Positions 41,076-50,804 are shown, numbered from the stretch's first letter. The stretch: DNA of 64,000 nucleotides from Pseudomonadota bacterium (GCA_021781815.1 JAJXWB010000004.1:62001-126000), one strand, 5' to 3'. Made by a program: numbers and translations. Notes: generated by a model not told the origin, from the letters alone.

Positions 41076-41780
41076 ATGCTCACCCTGCGCAAGGCCGAGG
41101 AGCGCGGACGCGCCGACTTCGGCTGGCTCGACAGCCGCCACACCTTTTCGTTTGGCGAATACTACGATCCTGACCACATGGGCTTTTCCGTTCTGCGCGT
41201 GATCAACGACGATCGTGTCGCGCCGGGCGCGGGCTTTCCGACCCATCCGCACCGCGACATGGAAATCGTCACCTATGTGCTCGACGGCGCGCTGGCGCAC
41301 AAGGATTCGCTCGGCAACGGCTCGACGATCCGCCCGGGCGAGGTGCAGCGGATGTCGGCTGGCTCGGGCATTCGCCATAGCGAATACAACGCGTCGAAAA
41401 CCGCGCCCGCGCATTTTCTGCAGATCTGGCTGCTGCCGCAGCGATCGGGCATTGCGCCGGGCTACGAGCAGAAGGCGTTCGATGCGGTGGAAAAGCGCAA
41501 TGTCCTGCGGCTGGTCGCCTCGCCCGACGGGCGCGATGGCTCGGTGACGATCCACAGCGATGCGGCGCTATATGCGTCAAACCTCGCCGGGGATGCGACC
41601 GTGGAGCACACGCATGGCCCGGGCCGTGCGGCGTGGCTGCACGTCGCCCGCGGTTCCGTGGCGCTTGGCGCCGCCGTGCTGAAGGAGGGGGACGGCGCAG
41701 CGATCCTCGGCCCCGAGCCGCTCGCCATCCGTGGAGTCGCCGCGGAATCGGAGATCCTGCTGTTCGACCTTCCGGCATGA
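41076..41780 (+). CDS. Pirin family protein
   Basis: A 234-residue bicupin. The N-terminal cupin has the metal-binding pattern PTHPHRDMEIVTYVLDGAL and RMSAGSGIRHSEYN typical of pirins (quercetinase-like YhhW type). The C-terminal part carries WLHVARGSV. Some pirins have quercetin dioxygenase activity; others are regulators. The start has GGAGGC about 5 bases upstream. It follows the MBL-fold hydrolase gene by 110 bases. Confidence 0.9.
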   Translation: MLTLRKAEERGRADFGWLDSRHTFSFGEYYDPDHMGFSVLRVINDDRVAPGAGFPTHPHRDMEIVTYVLDGALAHKDSLGNGSTIRPGEVQRMSAGSGIRHSEYNASKTAPAHFLQIWLLPQRSGIAPGYEQKAFDAVEKRNVLRLVASPDGRDGSVTIHSDAALYASNLAGDATVEHTHGPGRAAWLHVARGSVALGAAVLKEGDGAAILGPEPLAIRGVAAESEILLFDLPA

Positions 41781-41864
41781 TCCAGCCCGCCGCCTGCCTC
41801 GCTCCGGAATTGCGAGGCGGGCGCCTCCCGGTCCATAAAGGGCGCGACATATGGACCGCATGAG

Positions 41865-42527
41865 ATGACCGACGAGAATCTGCAGGCGCGGCGCGACATC
41901 GTCGCGCAATGCCGTGCGATGAACGCCAGCGGTCTCAATCAGGGGACATCGGGCAATATTTCCGTGCGATCGGGCGACCTCATGCTGATCACGCCCGCCT
42001 CGACTCCCTACGACAGGATGACGCCGGACATGATCGCGTCCATGCCGGTGTCCGGCGACTACGGCGCCTGGGAAGGTCCGCTGAAGCCATCGAGCGAATG
42101 GCGCTTCCATCTGGACATCCTGCGGGCGCGGCCGGAGGTGGGCGCGGTCGTGCATGCGCATTCGCCCTTTTGCACCGTCCTCGCGATTGCGCGAAAGCCG
42201 ATCCCGCCGGTTCACTACATGATCGCGGCCTTCGGCGGCGCAGACATCCGCTGCGCCGAATATGCCCTGTTCGGATCGCCGGAATTGTCGGCCAATGCCC
42301 TCGCCGCGCTCGAAGGACGAATGGGATGTCTGCTCGCCAATCACGGGATGATCGCGGTCGGACCGGATCTCGATCGGGCGATGTGGCTGGCGGTCGAGCT
42401 TGAAACCCTCGCGAGCCAATACTGGCGCGCGCTGCAGATCGGCGGGCCGGTGCTGCTCAGCGCGGCGCAGATCGCTGAAGCCGACGCGAAATTCGCCGGT
42501 TCCGGCTATGGATTGGCGAAGACCTGA
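41865..42527 (+). CDS. Class II aldolase/adducin family protein (FucA-like)
   Basis: A 220-residue zinc-dependent aldolase-fold protein resembling L-fuculose-1-phosphate aldolase. The phosphate-binding NQGTSGNISVRSGD and STPYDRM, the Zn ligands in VHAHSPFCT and LLANHGMIAVG, and the length all fit. The substrate is unknown; no sugar-degradation genes are adjacent. It ends one base before the stop of a convergent membrane-protein gene. Confidence 0.88.
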   Translation: MTDENLQARRDIVAQCRAMNASGLNQGTSGNISVRSGDLMLITPASTPYDRMTPDMIASMPVSGDYGAWEGPLKPSSEWRFHLDILRARPEVGAVVHAHSPFCTVLAIARKPIPPVHYMIAAFGGADIRCAEYALFGSPELSANALAALEGRMGCLLANHGMIAVGPDLDRAMWLAVELETLASQYWRALQIGGPVLLSAAQIAEADAKFAGSGYGLAKT

Positions 42528-42908
42528 TCAAGTCCGCGCGACACGGACTGCAACGCGCGCCGGGGCGAGCCCGGGCTGGCGTCGCGGCGCTTTTTCACGC
42601 CGTCCTCCGGATGGAGGCCCATCGTCGTCGTCGTCCTTTTTCTGGAACATGACCGCGGTCGCTGCGACAACGCCGCCGAAAGTCGTGCCGAACCCGACGA
42701 ACAGCATGACAAGACCAGGCACGAGCGCGTCAGAACGGACGAGCAGCGCGCGCAGCCCGATCGGATCGAAGATGAGCAGGGCGCCGGCGCAGGCCATGCC
42801 GAGCAGGCCGCCCAGCGCCCAGTGCAGAACGATCATCCGCAGGATCGGATTGCCTTTCGGCTCGGTCGGCGAAATTTCGCTCGGGGGGTCGTCGGGCGAG
42901 ATCATCAT
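42528..42908 (-). CDS. Small integral membrane protein of unknown function
   Basis: A 126-residue protein with two clear membrane helices (MIVLHWALGGLLGMACAGALL and ALVPGLVMLFVGFGTTFGGVVAATAVMF), a short polar N-terminus, and a charged tail with a DDDDD stretch and many Arg. Such proteins are common as conserved hypotheticals in Hyphomicrobiales. GGAG precedes the tandem ATGs at 42908/42905. The stop abuts the stop of the aldolase gene. Confidence 0.75.
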   Translation of the reverse strand: MMISPDDPPSEISPTEPKGNPILRMIVLHWALGGLLGMACAGALLIFDPIGLRALLVRSDALVPGLVMLFVGFGTTFGGVVAATAVMFQKKDDDDDGPPSGGRREKAPRRQPGLAPARVAVRVART

Positions 42909-43031
42909 GACGTGCTCCGAGCATGGATAACGAGAATTCCAAAATACTAACTGCGGCGCGGATCGATAAGTTCCGAAAGGGATGCGTGCGCCGCGACAAA
43001 TTCGCGCGGGCGCAAGCGTGGGCGACCGCTC

Positions 43032-43400
43032 CTAGTCAAGATCGAGACGCACCGCGGCGATCGCGTGCCGCGGAAAGCGGCGCGGCGCGACGTAGATTGC
43101 GTCGCCGCGCAAGGTGCAGTTCGCCGCCCAGGGGTGCGTCGCGAGCCAGTGGCGCGCGGCGCGCGACAGGCGTCGCCGCTTCTCGAAAGAAATCGCGGTT
43201 GCGGCTTCATCCAGTGTCGGGCGCGCCTTCACCTCGACGAAGGCGATCACGTCGCCTCGCTGCGCGACGATGTCGACCTCGCCTTCGCGAATGCGATAGC
43301 GGCGCGCGAGGATCGAATAGAATTTGAAGCGCAGCAGCGCGGCGGCGAGCGTCTCGGCGCGCAGGCCGAAGGCGAGCGCCCGAGCGCGCCGGTCGCTCAT
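43032..43400 (-). CDS. yraN: YraN family (UPF0102) endonuclease-like protein
   Basis: A 122-residue protein with a restriction-endonuclease-like core: ARRYRIREGEVDIVAQRGDVIAFVEVKAR carries the E-x(n)-D...E-x-K pattern of the PD-(D/E)XK nucleases. Its physiological role is not settled. The start at 43400 overlaps the rsmI stop by four bases, the usual arrangement with rsmI. Confidence 0.9.
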   Translation of the reverse strand: MSDRRARALAFGLRAETLAAALLRFKFYSILARRYRIREGEVDIVAQRGDVIAFVEVKARPTLDEAATAISFEKRRRLSRAARHWLATHPWAANCTLRGDAIYVAPRRFPRHAIAAVRLDLD

Positions 43401-44317
43401 TCGCGGCGGCCCGCCGCCAGCTGCAGGGCGCGCGCGTAGACGCGCCGGCGCGGCTCGCCGGTTTCGCCCGCCACGATGCTCGCCGCGTCCTTGACGCTGT
43501 TGGTCGCAAGCGCCTCGACAATGCGCGCGTCGACATCGAGGTCGCGCGTCTCGCGCGCGTTCTCGGACGGCGGGCCGACGAGCAGGACGATTTCGCCGCG
43601 CAACTGTTCGTCTGCGATGTCGCGCGCGAGTTCGGACAGCGGGCCGCGTCGTACGGTCTCGAAATGTTTCGTCAGTTCGCGCGCGACCGCCGCTTCGCGC
43701 GCGCCGAGAGTCGCCGCGCAATCCGCGAGCGTTTCGGCGATGCGGCGCGGAGATTCGAAAAAGACGAGCGTTCCAGGCACGATCGCGAGTTCGGCGAGCC
43801 GCGCGCGCCGCGCCGCGGATTTCGGCGGCAGGAATCCCTCGAAGAAGAAGCGGTCGGTCGGCAGGCCCGCCACGACGAGCGCCGCCAGAACCGCCGACGC
43901 GCCGGGTACGGACGTCACGGGGACGCCGCCGGCGACGGCTTCCGAGACGAGCTTGAAACCTGGGTCGGAGACGAGCGGCGTGCCCGCGTCGGACACCAGG
44001 GCCAGCGCGGCGCCGGCCGCGAGCCGCGCGATGATCTGCGGCCTGACCAGATGGGCATTGTGCTCGTGATAGGCGATCAGCGGGGTTGCGATCCCGTAGT
44101 GCGCGAGCAGCGTCTTGGTGACGCGCGTGTCCTCGGCGATTACGGCTTCCGCGGCCGCCAGCGTCGCCAGCGCGCGCAATGAAATGTCGCGAAGATTGCC
44201 GATCGGCGTCGCCACGACATGCAGTCCCGGCGCGATCGGCTCGGCTTCGGCGCGCAGGCCGAAAGCCGTGAAGGCGGAAGGGGCCTTGCCGTGTTTTGTC
44301 TGCTCGTCGCGCGTCAC
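43397..44317 (-). CDS. rsmI: 16S rRNA (cytidine-1402-2'-O)-methyltransferase RsmI
   Basis: Methylates the ribose of C1402 in 16S rRNA. The tetrapyrrole-methylase fold shows LHVVATPIGNLRDISLRAL at the N-terminus, EDTRVTKTLL, the SDAGTPLVSDPG signature and FFFEGFLPPK. I place the start at GTG 44317 (306 residues). An ATG at 44413 would add 32 residues without family character and would lie upstream of a good sigma-70-type promoter at 44352-44380. The other E. coli neighbour lpoA is divergent next door. Confidence 0.92.
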   Translation of the reverse strand: MTRDEQTKHGKAPSAFTAFGLRAEAEPIAPGLHVVATPIGNLRDISLRALATLAAAEAVIAEDTRVTKTLLAHYGIATPLIAYHEHNAHLVRPQIIARLAAGAALALVSDAGTPLVSDPGFKLVSEAVAGGVPVTSVPGASAVLAALVVAGLPTDRFFFEGFLPPKSAARRARLAELAIVPGTLVFFESPRRIAETLADCAATLGAREAAVARELTKHFETVRRGPLSELARDIADEQLRGEIVLLVGPPSENARETRDLDVDARIVEALATNSVKDAASIVAGETGEPRRRVYARALQLAAGRRE

Positions 44318-44351
44318 GGCGTCTCGTTCGATAATAAGATCGTCTGTTCTC

Positions 44352-44380
44352 TTTATAGAACGATCTGGCTTATAGCTCAA
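44352..44380 (-). promoter_or_regulatory. Sigma-70-type promoter for rsmI-yraN
   Basis: On the minus strand TTGAGC and TATAAA are spaced by exactly 17 bases, with TATAAA about 35 bases upstream of the GTG at 44317. A nested inverted repeat (AGATCG/CGATCT at 44337-44342 and 44361-44366, TTCT/AGAA inside) overlaps the -10 and start region and could be an operator. Confidence 0.55.
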
Positions 44381-44501
44381 GTCGGCAAAAATCGGCCGGA
44401 TTTCGGATATCATTAACTTCGGGTTGCAAGAGCCAAATTATTATGGCCTGAAAGCCGGCGAAAACCCGAATCCGGAGCGGCGGTCCCGGCTGGAGGTCGA
44501 A

Positions 44502-45710
44502 GTGAAGCGTTTCCAAGATTTCGAACCCGCGTTGCGGTCCGGCGGCGCGCGGTTGGCGGCGGCGTTCACGCTCGCGCTGGCGCTCGGCGGCTGCAGCCCG
44601 ACCCTTGGGCCGCGCGGCGACCTGAGTCCGGCGGCGCCCCAGACGGTTTCTGCCGCCACGGGCGGGTCCACGATCGGAACCGGCCCGGTGAAGGTCGCGC
44701 TCATCGCGCCGCTGACCCAGAATGGAAATGCGAGCGTCGTTGGCGTCTCGCTGCGCAACGCGGTCGATCTCGCCGTGTCCGAGACCGGCGCCAATGACAT
44801 CACCGTGCTGGTGAAGGACGACATGTCGACGCCCGATGGAGCGCGCGCGGCGACGCAGGCGGCGCTCGGCGAGGGCGCTGAACTTATCATCGGGCCGCTG
44901 TTCGCCAATGGCGTGCGCGAAGCCGGCCGCGCGGCGCGCGCTGCGGGCCGTCCCGTCATCGCCTTTTCGACCGACAGTTCTGTCGCTTCGCGCGGCGTCT
45001 ATCTGCTGTCCTTCCTGGTCGAGAGTTATGTCGACCGCATCATCGAATTCGCCGCGCAGCGCGGCAAGAAATCGGTGGCCGCGCTCGTGCCGGAAAACGA
45101 CTACGGCAATGTCGCGCTCGGTGAACTTCAGTCGGCCGCCGCGCGCGCCGGCATGCGCGTCATGGCGATCGAACGTTACAAACCCGGCAATGCGCAGGGC
45201 GCGATCCAGCGCATCGCCGCGCTCGGCGACCAGATCGACTGTCTGTTCATCCCCGAGCAGGCCGACGCCATGCCGGCCATCGGCAAACAGATCGAGCAGG
45301 CGAAGATCGATCCGCGTCGTGTGCAGATTCTCGGCACCGGCCTGTGGAACGACACGCGCGCGCTCGGCGTGCCCGCGCTGCAGGGCGCATGGTTCTCAGC
45401 GCCGGACAACGGCGGGTTCAACGCCTTCGCCGCGCGTTACCGCACGAAGTTCAATTCCGATCCGACGCGCCTCGCCACGCTCGCCTACGACGCGACCACA
45501 CTCGCAGTCGCGCTGGCGCGCAGCCAGGGCCCGGCCCGCTATACCGACGCGGTTCTGACCAGTCCGTCCGGCTTCAACGGCGCCGACGGCGTCTTCCGTT
45601 TCCGCGCCGACGGGTTGAACGAGCGCGGTCTGTCCGTGCTGCAGATCGGCGCCGGTTCGACGACGGTCGTCAGCCCCGCGCCGCACAGTTTCTCCGGCGC
45701 GCCATCGTAG
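44502..45710 (+). CDS. LpoA/YraM-like penicillin-binding protein activator lipoprotein
   Basis: A 402-residue lipoprotein with a periplasmic-binding-protein (type I) fold, equivalent to the C-terminal domain of E. coli LpoA, which stimulates PBP1a. The signal has lipobox LALGGC. The mature part has VKVALIAPLTQNGNAS, IIGPLFANGVREAG and VAALVPENDYG. The GTG at 44502 is chosen because GGAGG lies about 7 bases upstream and the lipoprotein signal begins there. The N-terminal TPR domain of the enterobacterial protein is missing, as usual in alphaproteobacteria. It is divergent from rsmI. Confidence 0.85.
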   Translation: MKRFQDFEPALRSGGARLAAAFTLALALGGCSPTLGPRGDLSPAAPQTVSAATGGSTIGTGPVKVALIAPLTQNGNASVVGVSLRNAVDLAVSETGANDITVLVKDDMSTPDGARAATQAALGEGAELIIGPLFANGVREAGRAARAAGRPVIAFSTDSSVASRGVYLLSFLVESYVDRIIEFAAQRGKKSVAALVPENDYGNVALGELQSAAARAGMRVMAIERYKPGNAQGAIQRIAALGDQIDCLFIPEQADAMPAIGKQIEQAKIDPRRVQILGTGLWNDTRALGVPALQGAWFSAPDNGGFNAFAARYRTKFNSDPTRLATLAYDATTLAVALARSQGPARYTDAVLTSPSGFNGADGVFRFRADGLNERGLSVLQIGAGSTTVVSPAPHSFSGAPS

Positions 45711-45777
45711 GCGGGCCAGGCGGTCCCTGACAGCTTCTCAAGCGGGACGCCTGCGAAGCTGGGCTGGGCGCCCTGTT

Positions 45778-46836
45778 TCAACCCGCACGATTCGGGTGCG
45801 GGGCGACGCCTAATCCTGCGCCTGCCGGCAAGCTCAGCGCTCCATCGGCCAGCGGCGGCCGCGGCGCAACGTCCTCCCGCAGCCATTCAAGCGTGGCGAG
45901 GCCGTGGGTCTGCTCCGCAGCCAGCGCCGCCGCAAGATGTGCGGCGGCGACGACGCCGATCGCGCTGTCGACGACCGAGGTCAGCACCAGCTCCATGCCC
46001 GCGGCGCGCGCCCGGTCCGCCAGCCGCAGCGTCGCGGATACGCCTCCCGCGCGCGCGGGCTTCAGCACGAGGCGCTGAACGGCTCGCGCGCGGAACAGGG
46101 CGTCGGGCCCAAGCACGGACAGGGATTCGTCGACCGCCAGCGCGCAGGTCGCCAGCGCCTGCAATTGCGCCAGCAGGCCAAGCGTCGGTTCGGCGAGCGG
46201 CTCCTCGACGCATTCAACCGGCAGATCCCTGATCCCAAGCAGGAAGCGTCGGGCGTCGGAAGCGGACCATGCGCAATTGGCGTCGAGCCGCAATCGCAAC
46301 CGCCCGCCAGTCTGGGCGGCCAGCTCATGCACTAGCCCGATCTCCACATCCACGCCGCCGACCCCGACTTTGATCTTGCCGGTCGAATAGCCGCTGGCGA
46401 GCGCCGCTTGCGCGCGGGCGCCGACTCCGGCGTCGAGCGCGCCCAATGCCGCATTGACCTTGATCGCGCTGCCAGCCCGGGAGTTCAGCAACCGAGCCAG
46501 AGGAATATCGAGCGCGCGGGCGCGCAGATCGTAAAGCGCCGTTTCCAGCGCCCACGTCGCCTCGGGGAATTCGCCGCCGCCAGTTTCAGCGAACGCGGTC
46601 GCCACCGATCGTCCGCGCAGATCGCCAACAATTGCGCGCAGGGCGCCGATCACGAGCGACCGCCGGGCCTCCCCGGAACTGGGCAACGGCGCGCAATCGC
46701 CGTAGCCGATGAGCCCGTCGTCGGCGCGCAGCGCCAGCAGGACGCCGTGCCGCACGCCAATGGTCTCGCGCGCGCCGGCCCACGGTCGCACAAGCGGGAG
46801 GGAATAGGGTTGAAGCCAGGCCTCGACGATTTTCAC
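45778..46836 (-). CDS. menC: o-Succinylbenzoate synthase
   Basis: Dehydrates SHCHC to o-succinylbenzoate in menaquinone biosynthesis. The 352-residue enolase-superfamily protein has the KxK catalytic motif (TGKIKVGVGG), metal ligands in LRLDANCAWS, VECVEEPL and LAVDESL, and the second Lys in LVLKPARAGG. Related enzymes epimerise dipeptides or racemise amino acids, but the position right after menF-menD-menB makes the menC assignment firm. It is the last gene of the operon and convergent with the lipoprotein gene. Confidence 0.9.
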   Translation of the reverse strand: MKIVEAWLQPYSLPLVRPWAGARETIGVRHGVLLALRADDGLIGYGDCAPLPSSGEARRSLVIGALRAIVGDLRGRSVATAFAETGGGEFPEATWALETALYDLRARALDIPLARLLNSRAGSAIKVNAALGALDAGVGARAQAALASGYSTGKIKVGVGGVDVEIGLVHELAAQTGGRLRLRLDANCAWSASDARRFLLGIRDLPVECVEEPLAEPTLGLLAQLQALATCALAVDESLSVLGPDALFRARAVQRLVLKPARAGGVSATLRLADRARAAGMELVLTSVVDSAIGVVAAAHLAAALAAEQTHGLATLEWLREDVAPRPPLADGALSLPAGAGLGVAPHPNRAG

Positions 46837-46845
46837 CGCGCGCGC

Positions 46846-47706
46846 TCAGGGCCGAGGCGGGAAGTTGTGGAAATCGGGCGGCCGCTTGTCGTTGAAAGCA
46901 TTGCGGCCTTCCTGCCCCTCCTCGGTCATGTAGAACAAGGCCGTCGCGTTGCCGGCCAATTCCTGCACGCCGGAAAGTCCGTCGGTGTCGGCGTTGAACC
47001 CCGCTTTAAGCACCCGCAGGGCGGTCGGCGAGTGCTGCAGCATTTCGCGACACCAGCTCAAGGTTTCTTCCTCCAGGCGCTCCAACGGAACAACCGCATT
47101 GACGAGCCCCATGTCGAGCGCCTGCCGTGCGTCGTACTGGCGGCAAAGGAACCAGATTTCCTTGGCCTTCTTCAGCCCGACAGCGCGCGCCATCAAGCCG
47201 CTGCCAAAACCCGCGTCAAAGCTGCCGACGCGCGGGCCGGTCTGCCCGAAGCGGGCGTTATCCGCCGCAATGGTCAGATCGCAGACCAGATGCAGCACAT
47301 TGCCGCCGCCGATCGCCCATCCCGCCACCATCGCCACCACGGGTTTCGGCAAGGTGCGGATCATACGTTGCAGATCGAGCGCATTCAGGTGGTTGACGCC
47401 GGACTGATCCTTGTAACCTCCATTTTCGCCACGTATTTTCTGATCCCCGCCCGCGCAGAAGGCTTCTGTTCCGGTCCCGGTCAGGATGATCACGCCAACC
47501 TGCTGATCCTGCCGCGCCATGTGCAGCGCGGTCATGATTTCCTCCAGAGTCTCAGGGCGAAACGCATTGTGCACATGCGGGCGATTGATGGCGATGCGGG
47601 CTATGCCAGGCATGACATCGAAGGTGATGTCGTGAAAGTCGGCGCCTGGAGCCTTCGTCCAGGAATGTGAATCGTCGTGGGTCAATTTCAGTGTCCTTGT
47701 TTGCAT
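46846..47706 (-). CDS. menB: 1,4-Dihydroxy-2-naphthoyl-CoA synthase
   Basis: Ring-closing crotonase-fold enzyme of menaquinone synthesis. The 286 residues show [35 protein letters not shown], and [11 protein letters not shown], the MenB-specific pattern with Asp at the catalytic position. The C-terminus [13 protein letters not shown] is the typical MenB ending. The ATG at 47706 lies inside the end of menD (19-base overlap), so translation is likely coupled. menC follows after 9 bases. Confidence 0.96.
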   Translation of the reverse strand: MQTRTLKLTHDDSHSWTKAPGADFHDITFDVMPGIARIAINRPHVHNAFRPETLEEIMTALHMARQDQQVGVIILTGTGTEAFCAGGDQKIRGENGGYKDQSGVNHLNALDLQRMIRTLPKPVVAMVAGWAIGGGNVLHLVCDLTIAADNARFGQTGPRVGSFDAGFGSGLMARAVGLKKAKEIWFLCRQYDARQALDMGLVNAVVPLERLEEETLSWCREMLQHSPTALRVLKAGFNADTDGLSGVQELAGNATALFYMTEEGQEGRNAFNDKRPPDFHNFPPRP

Positions 47707-49382
47707 GAGGCATGAAAGGCGCGGCATCGCGCCAAACTCGTCGCGCGGTCGACGCGGATGCGGATGACCGCGGTTTTCGGCGTCTCCAGCGCCTTCAGCA
47801 CGGCGTCGACGGCTTCGTCGACACTCCCGGTGTCGAAGCTGGCAAGGCCGAATGCTTGCGCCGCCTTGCCCGGGTCCAGAGCTTGCGGCGTGAGCCAGCC
47901 GCGTTCGAATTCCGGCAGGCCGGCCTGCGGCAGATGGTCGAAAATTCCGCCGCCGCCGTTGTCGAAGACCAGCGCGACCAGAGGCAGATCGCGGCCAAAC
48001 GCCAGGGCGTTCAGGTCATGCAGGAAGGCGAGGTCGCCGACGGCCGCCACCGCGCGCCCGTGCGCTGCCGCGAGGCCGAACGCGGTCGAGATATTCCCGT
48101 CAATCCCGCTGACGCCGCGGTTTCCGTAGACACGAAGCGAATGCCGTGTGCGGCCGGCGAACCATTCCGCTGCGCGAATCGTGAGCGAATTTCCCAGAAA
48201 TAATGGCGTTGCCTCCGGCAGGGACTGAACGAGCGCGCGCAACACGCTTCCCTCGAACGCCTGATCGCCGCGACATGCCTGAGCCGCCGCGTCTGCCGCT
48301 GCGCGATCCAGCGCCAGAAATCGATCGAGCCAGGCATGCTCCGCCGGAGGTCCAGTCAAGTCCCCGCACAATGTTTCGGGATCCGCTGAGATCACGTGCG
48401 TGGCCGCGCCAAAAGGGTCGGCAAGACGCTGATGATCGGCGATGACGGCCTGCGGACATCCCGCGCTGAGTTCCAGCCATTCGGCCGTCGCGCGCGACAC
48501 GGGAGCGCCGCCAAAACGCAGGATCCAACTGGCCTTCGGCGCGGTCCGGGCGACCTGATCTGGATGCGTGAGGACGGTCTCGGCGCCGAAGGGGCCAAAA
48601 CGGAGGCCTGAAAGCGCATCGGCGAAGATCGGCGCGCCCAGGCGCAGGGCCAATTCACCGACAGCAAGTCGGAAGCCCGGGCCGAGATCATCCGGTCCGC
48701 AGACGATCGCCCCGGGGCCGGACGAGACAAACGCGGACAATGCCGCCAGCGCTGCTTTGCCGGGTTGCGCGTGCGCAGGAAACCAGCGCGGCGGCTCTCC
48801 CCTGGCGGGGGGAGGGACCGGCCCGCTTCCGCCGACCAGAGGCTCGCGCAACGGAATGTTGATATGAACGGGGCCGGCAAGCGGACCGAGACTCTCGGCG
48901 ACGCATTGCGCGGCGAGCCTCCCCAGCCAGGCGTTCTCCCGCTCGGCCGGCGGAAGCTGGTGAAAGGCGCGGACATGCCCGCTGAACAAGCCAAGCTGAT
49001 CCATGGTCTGATTGGCGCCGCATCCATGCAGTTCAGGCGGGCGATCTGCGGAAAGCAGAATGAGCGGCGCCCGCGCCATGTCGGCTTCGACGACCGCAGG
49101 AAGCCAGTTTGCGACTGCGGAACCCGATGTCGCGACGAGCACGGTCGGCGTCTTGGTCGCCTTGGCCTGTCCCAGGGCGAAAAATGCGGCTGAACGCTCG
49201 TCCACGACCACCTGGACTTTCAGACGGGGGTGGCGAAACGCCGCAAGCGCCAACGGCGTGGAGCGCGCGCCGGGAGAAATGACTGCACGCTGGACGCCGG
49301 CCGCGGCGAACCCGTCCATGAGGCGCGTCGCCCACAGTAATGTAACATCGGCATGTGCGCTCAGACGCGAACTGACGGTCAT
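47688..49382 (-). CDS. menD: 2-Succinyl-5-enolpyruvyl-6-hydroxy-3-cyclohexene-1-carboxylate synthase
   Basis: ThDP-dependent enzyme joining isochorismate and 2-oxoglutarate, the first committed step of menaquinone synthesis. The 564-residue protein has [19 protein letters not shown] at the N-terminus, the catalytic-Glu region [13 protein letters not shown] and the ThDP-binding [17 protein letters not shown] followed by [14 protein letters not shown]. All are MenD hallmarks. It overlaps menF by four bases and menB by 19. Confidence 0.97.
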   Translation of the reverse strand: MTVSSRLSAHADVTLLWATRLMDGFAAAGVQRAVISPGARSTPLALAAFRHPRLKVQVVVDERSAAFFALGQAKATKTPTVLVATSGSAVANWLPAVVEADMARAPLILLSADRPPELHGCGANQTMDQLGLFSGHVRAFHQLPPAERENAWLGRLAAQCVAESLGPLAGPVHINIPLREPLVGGSGPVPPPARGEPPRWFPAHAQPGKAALAALSAFVSSGPGAIVCGPDDLGPGFRLAVGELALRLGAPIFADALSGLRFGPFGAETVLTHPDQVARTAPKASWILRFGGAPVSRATAEWLELSAGCPQAVIADHQRLADPFGAATHVISADPETLCGDLTGPPAEHAWLDRFLALDRAAADAAAQACRGDQAFEGSVLRALVQSLPEATPLFLGNSLTIRAAEWFAGRTRHSLRVYGNRGVSGIDGNISTAFGLAAAHGRAVAAVGDLAFLHDLNALAFGRDLPLVALVFDNGGGGIFDHLPQAGLPEFERGWLTPQALDPGKAAQAFGLASFDTGSVDEAVDAVLKALETPKTAVIRIRVDRATSLARCRAFHASCKQGH

Positions 49383-50728
49383 GTCGCTTGCAACGCCTCC
49401 AGCATGGTGGTCGATTTCAGTCGTGTTTCAGCCAGTTCGTCGTCCGCATCCGAATCCGCCGTGATGCCGGCGCCGGCCCACAGAGCCACGGATCGTCCTT
49501 CGATATAGGCCGCGCGCAAAACGACAGCGGCGTCTCCATCGCCGTCGCGGTCGATCCAGCCAACCACGCCGGTATACAGGCCGTCGCGTTTTTCGCCCAT
49601 GTGCGCGAGCAGATCGCGGGCGGCCTTGCGCGGCGCGCCGAGCACGGCCGGTGTCGGATGCAGGCGCATAGCCGCATCGATCAACCCGACGCCTTCCGAC
49701 AGGCGTGCTGTCACCAACGTCCAGAGGTGGCGGACGCGACGCAACGAAAGCAATGACGGCTCGGCCGGGTGGCTCAGTTCATCGCAGACGCCGGCAAGCG
49801 AGTCGACAATGCCCTCGACGACCAGCTCGTGCTCTCGACGTTCTTTCTTCGAGGCCATCAGGGCGCGCGCCGCCTCGGCGTCGGCGACGGCGTCAGCCCG
49901 CCGGCCAATTGTGCCGGCGACCGCGTGGCTGGTCAGCCGGCGTCCGCGCTTGACAACCAGCCGTTCCGGGCTCGCGGCGATTACGTGGCCAGTTCCATGC
50001 GGCACGCAAAACACGCAGCATTCGGGATTGGCCTGCGCCAGCCGGCGCACCAGTCGCACGGTATCGACCGGGCGCGACATCAGCAGGCTTATTCGGCGCG
50101 CCAGCACGATCTTGGTTAAGGATCCGCTGACGATCGCTTTTTTCGCCGCCTCGACGAACCCGCGCCAAATCGCGTCATCCGGCTTTGATACGATCGCCAG
50201 CGCGTCCGAATGAACGGGCCTCGAAGGCGCCACAAGCATCAAACACAATTGTCGCATCCAGTCGTCGGCGATCGCGGCCGCCGATTCCTGGTTACGACGC
50301 GCCGTCAACGTCACCATCGCGTGTCCCTGTCCTTGTTCGACAAGAATCGCCGGAACCCAAAGATCGGGCGCCTGCGGCTCCGTCGCGGGCGGCAAGGTGA
50401 AAAAGGCGCGCGGCGCGCGCGACCCGGCGGTCAGCAAAACCCAGCGGGCGCATTCCGACGAGAACGATTTGGCTTCGGTCTGGCTGAAACGCGTCGCTTC
50501 GCCGCGCCCGAAGAATGTCAGATGTTCGCTCGGCGCCGTCCAGCAGCAATCCCAGCCGGCGATTTGGTCGAGCGCGAGCGAGACTGGAACGCAAATGCTC
50601 GCCAGACGTCCCTGCTCGATTTTGTCCAGACGCGGGATTGCCTGGTGGATTGCTGTTTCAACGGCGCGGCGCGCTGCTTCAACACCTTCATTTGCGCATT
50701 TCGCAGGCGTCTCAGTCACACAGTTCAA
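49379..50728 (-). CDS. menF: Isochorismate synthase (menaquinone-type)
   Basis: Converts chorismate to isochorismate. The 449-residue protein has the chorismate-binding domain of the MenF/EntC family (IVLARRISLL, FCVPHGTGHVIAASPERLV, ERREHELVVEGIV, PTPAVLGAPRKAA, YTGVVGWIDRDGDGDAAVVLRAA). The start is a TTG at 50728 with a GAGG about 10 bases upstream; a GTG at 50719 is the alternative. It heads the menFDBC operon. A perfect FNR-type site lies centred about 70 bases upstream, where it could act at -41.5 of a promoter just ahead of the gene. Confidence 0.93.
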   Translation of the reverse strand: MNCVTETPAKCANEGVEAARRAVETAIHQAIPRLDKIEQGRLASICVPVSLALDQIAGWDCCWTAPSEHLTFFGRGEATRFSQTEAKSFSSECARWVLLTAGSRAPRAFFTLPPATEPQAPDLWVPAILVEQGQGHAMVTLTARRNQESAAAIADDWMRQLCLMLVAPSRPVHSDALAIVSKPDDAIWRGFVEAAKKAIVSGSLTKIVLARRISLLMSRPVDTVRLVRRLAQANPECCVFCVPHGTGHVIAASPERLVVKRGRRLTSHAVAGTIGRRADAVADAEAARALMASKKERREHELVVEGIVDSLAGVCDELSHPAEPSLLSLRRVRHLWTLVTARLSEGVGLIDAAMRLHPTPAVLGAPRKAARDLLAHMGEKRDGLYTGVVGWIDRDGDGDAAVVLRAAYIEGRSVALWAGAGITADSDADDELAETRLKSTTMLEALQAT

Positions 50729-50790
50729 ATTCGAGCGCCTCGCCGCTGTGAAATCTGGCCGGACTTTTGCCGCTGCACGCCGGCGTCGCC

Positions 50791-50804
50791 TTGATGAGGA
50801 TCAA
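50791..50804. promoter_or_regulatory. FNR/FixK/NnrR-type binding site (TTGAT-N4-ATCAA)
   Basis: A perfect 5-4-5 palindrome, TTGATGAGGATCAA, lies in the 272-base divergent gap between menF (minus) and the Sco1-type gene (plus). This is the exact consensus of the FNR/Anr/FixK/NNR family. Its centre is about 70 bases from the menF start and about 203 bases from the sco gene start. The menF side fits a classical activating position best. The rest of the gap holds no gene I can support. Confidence 0.75.
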
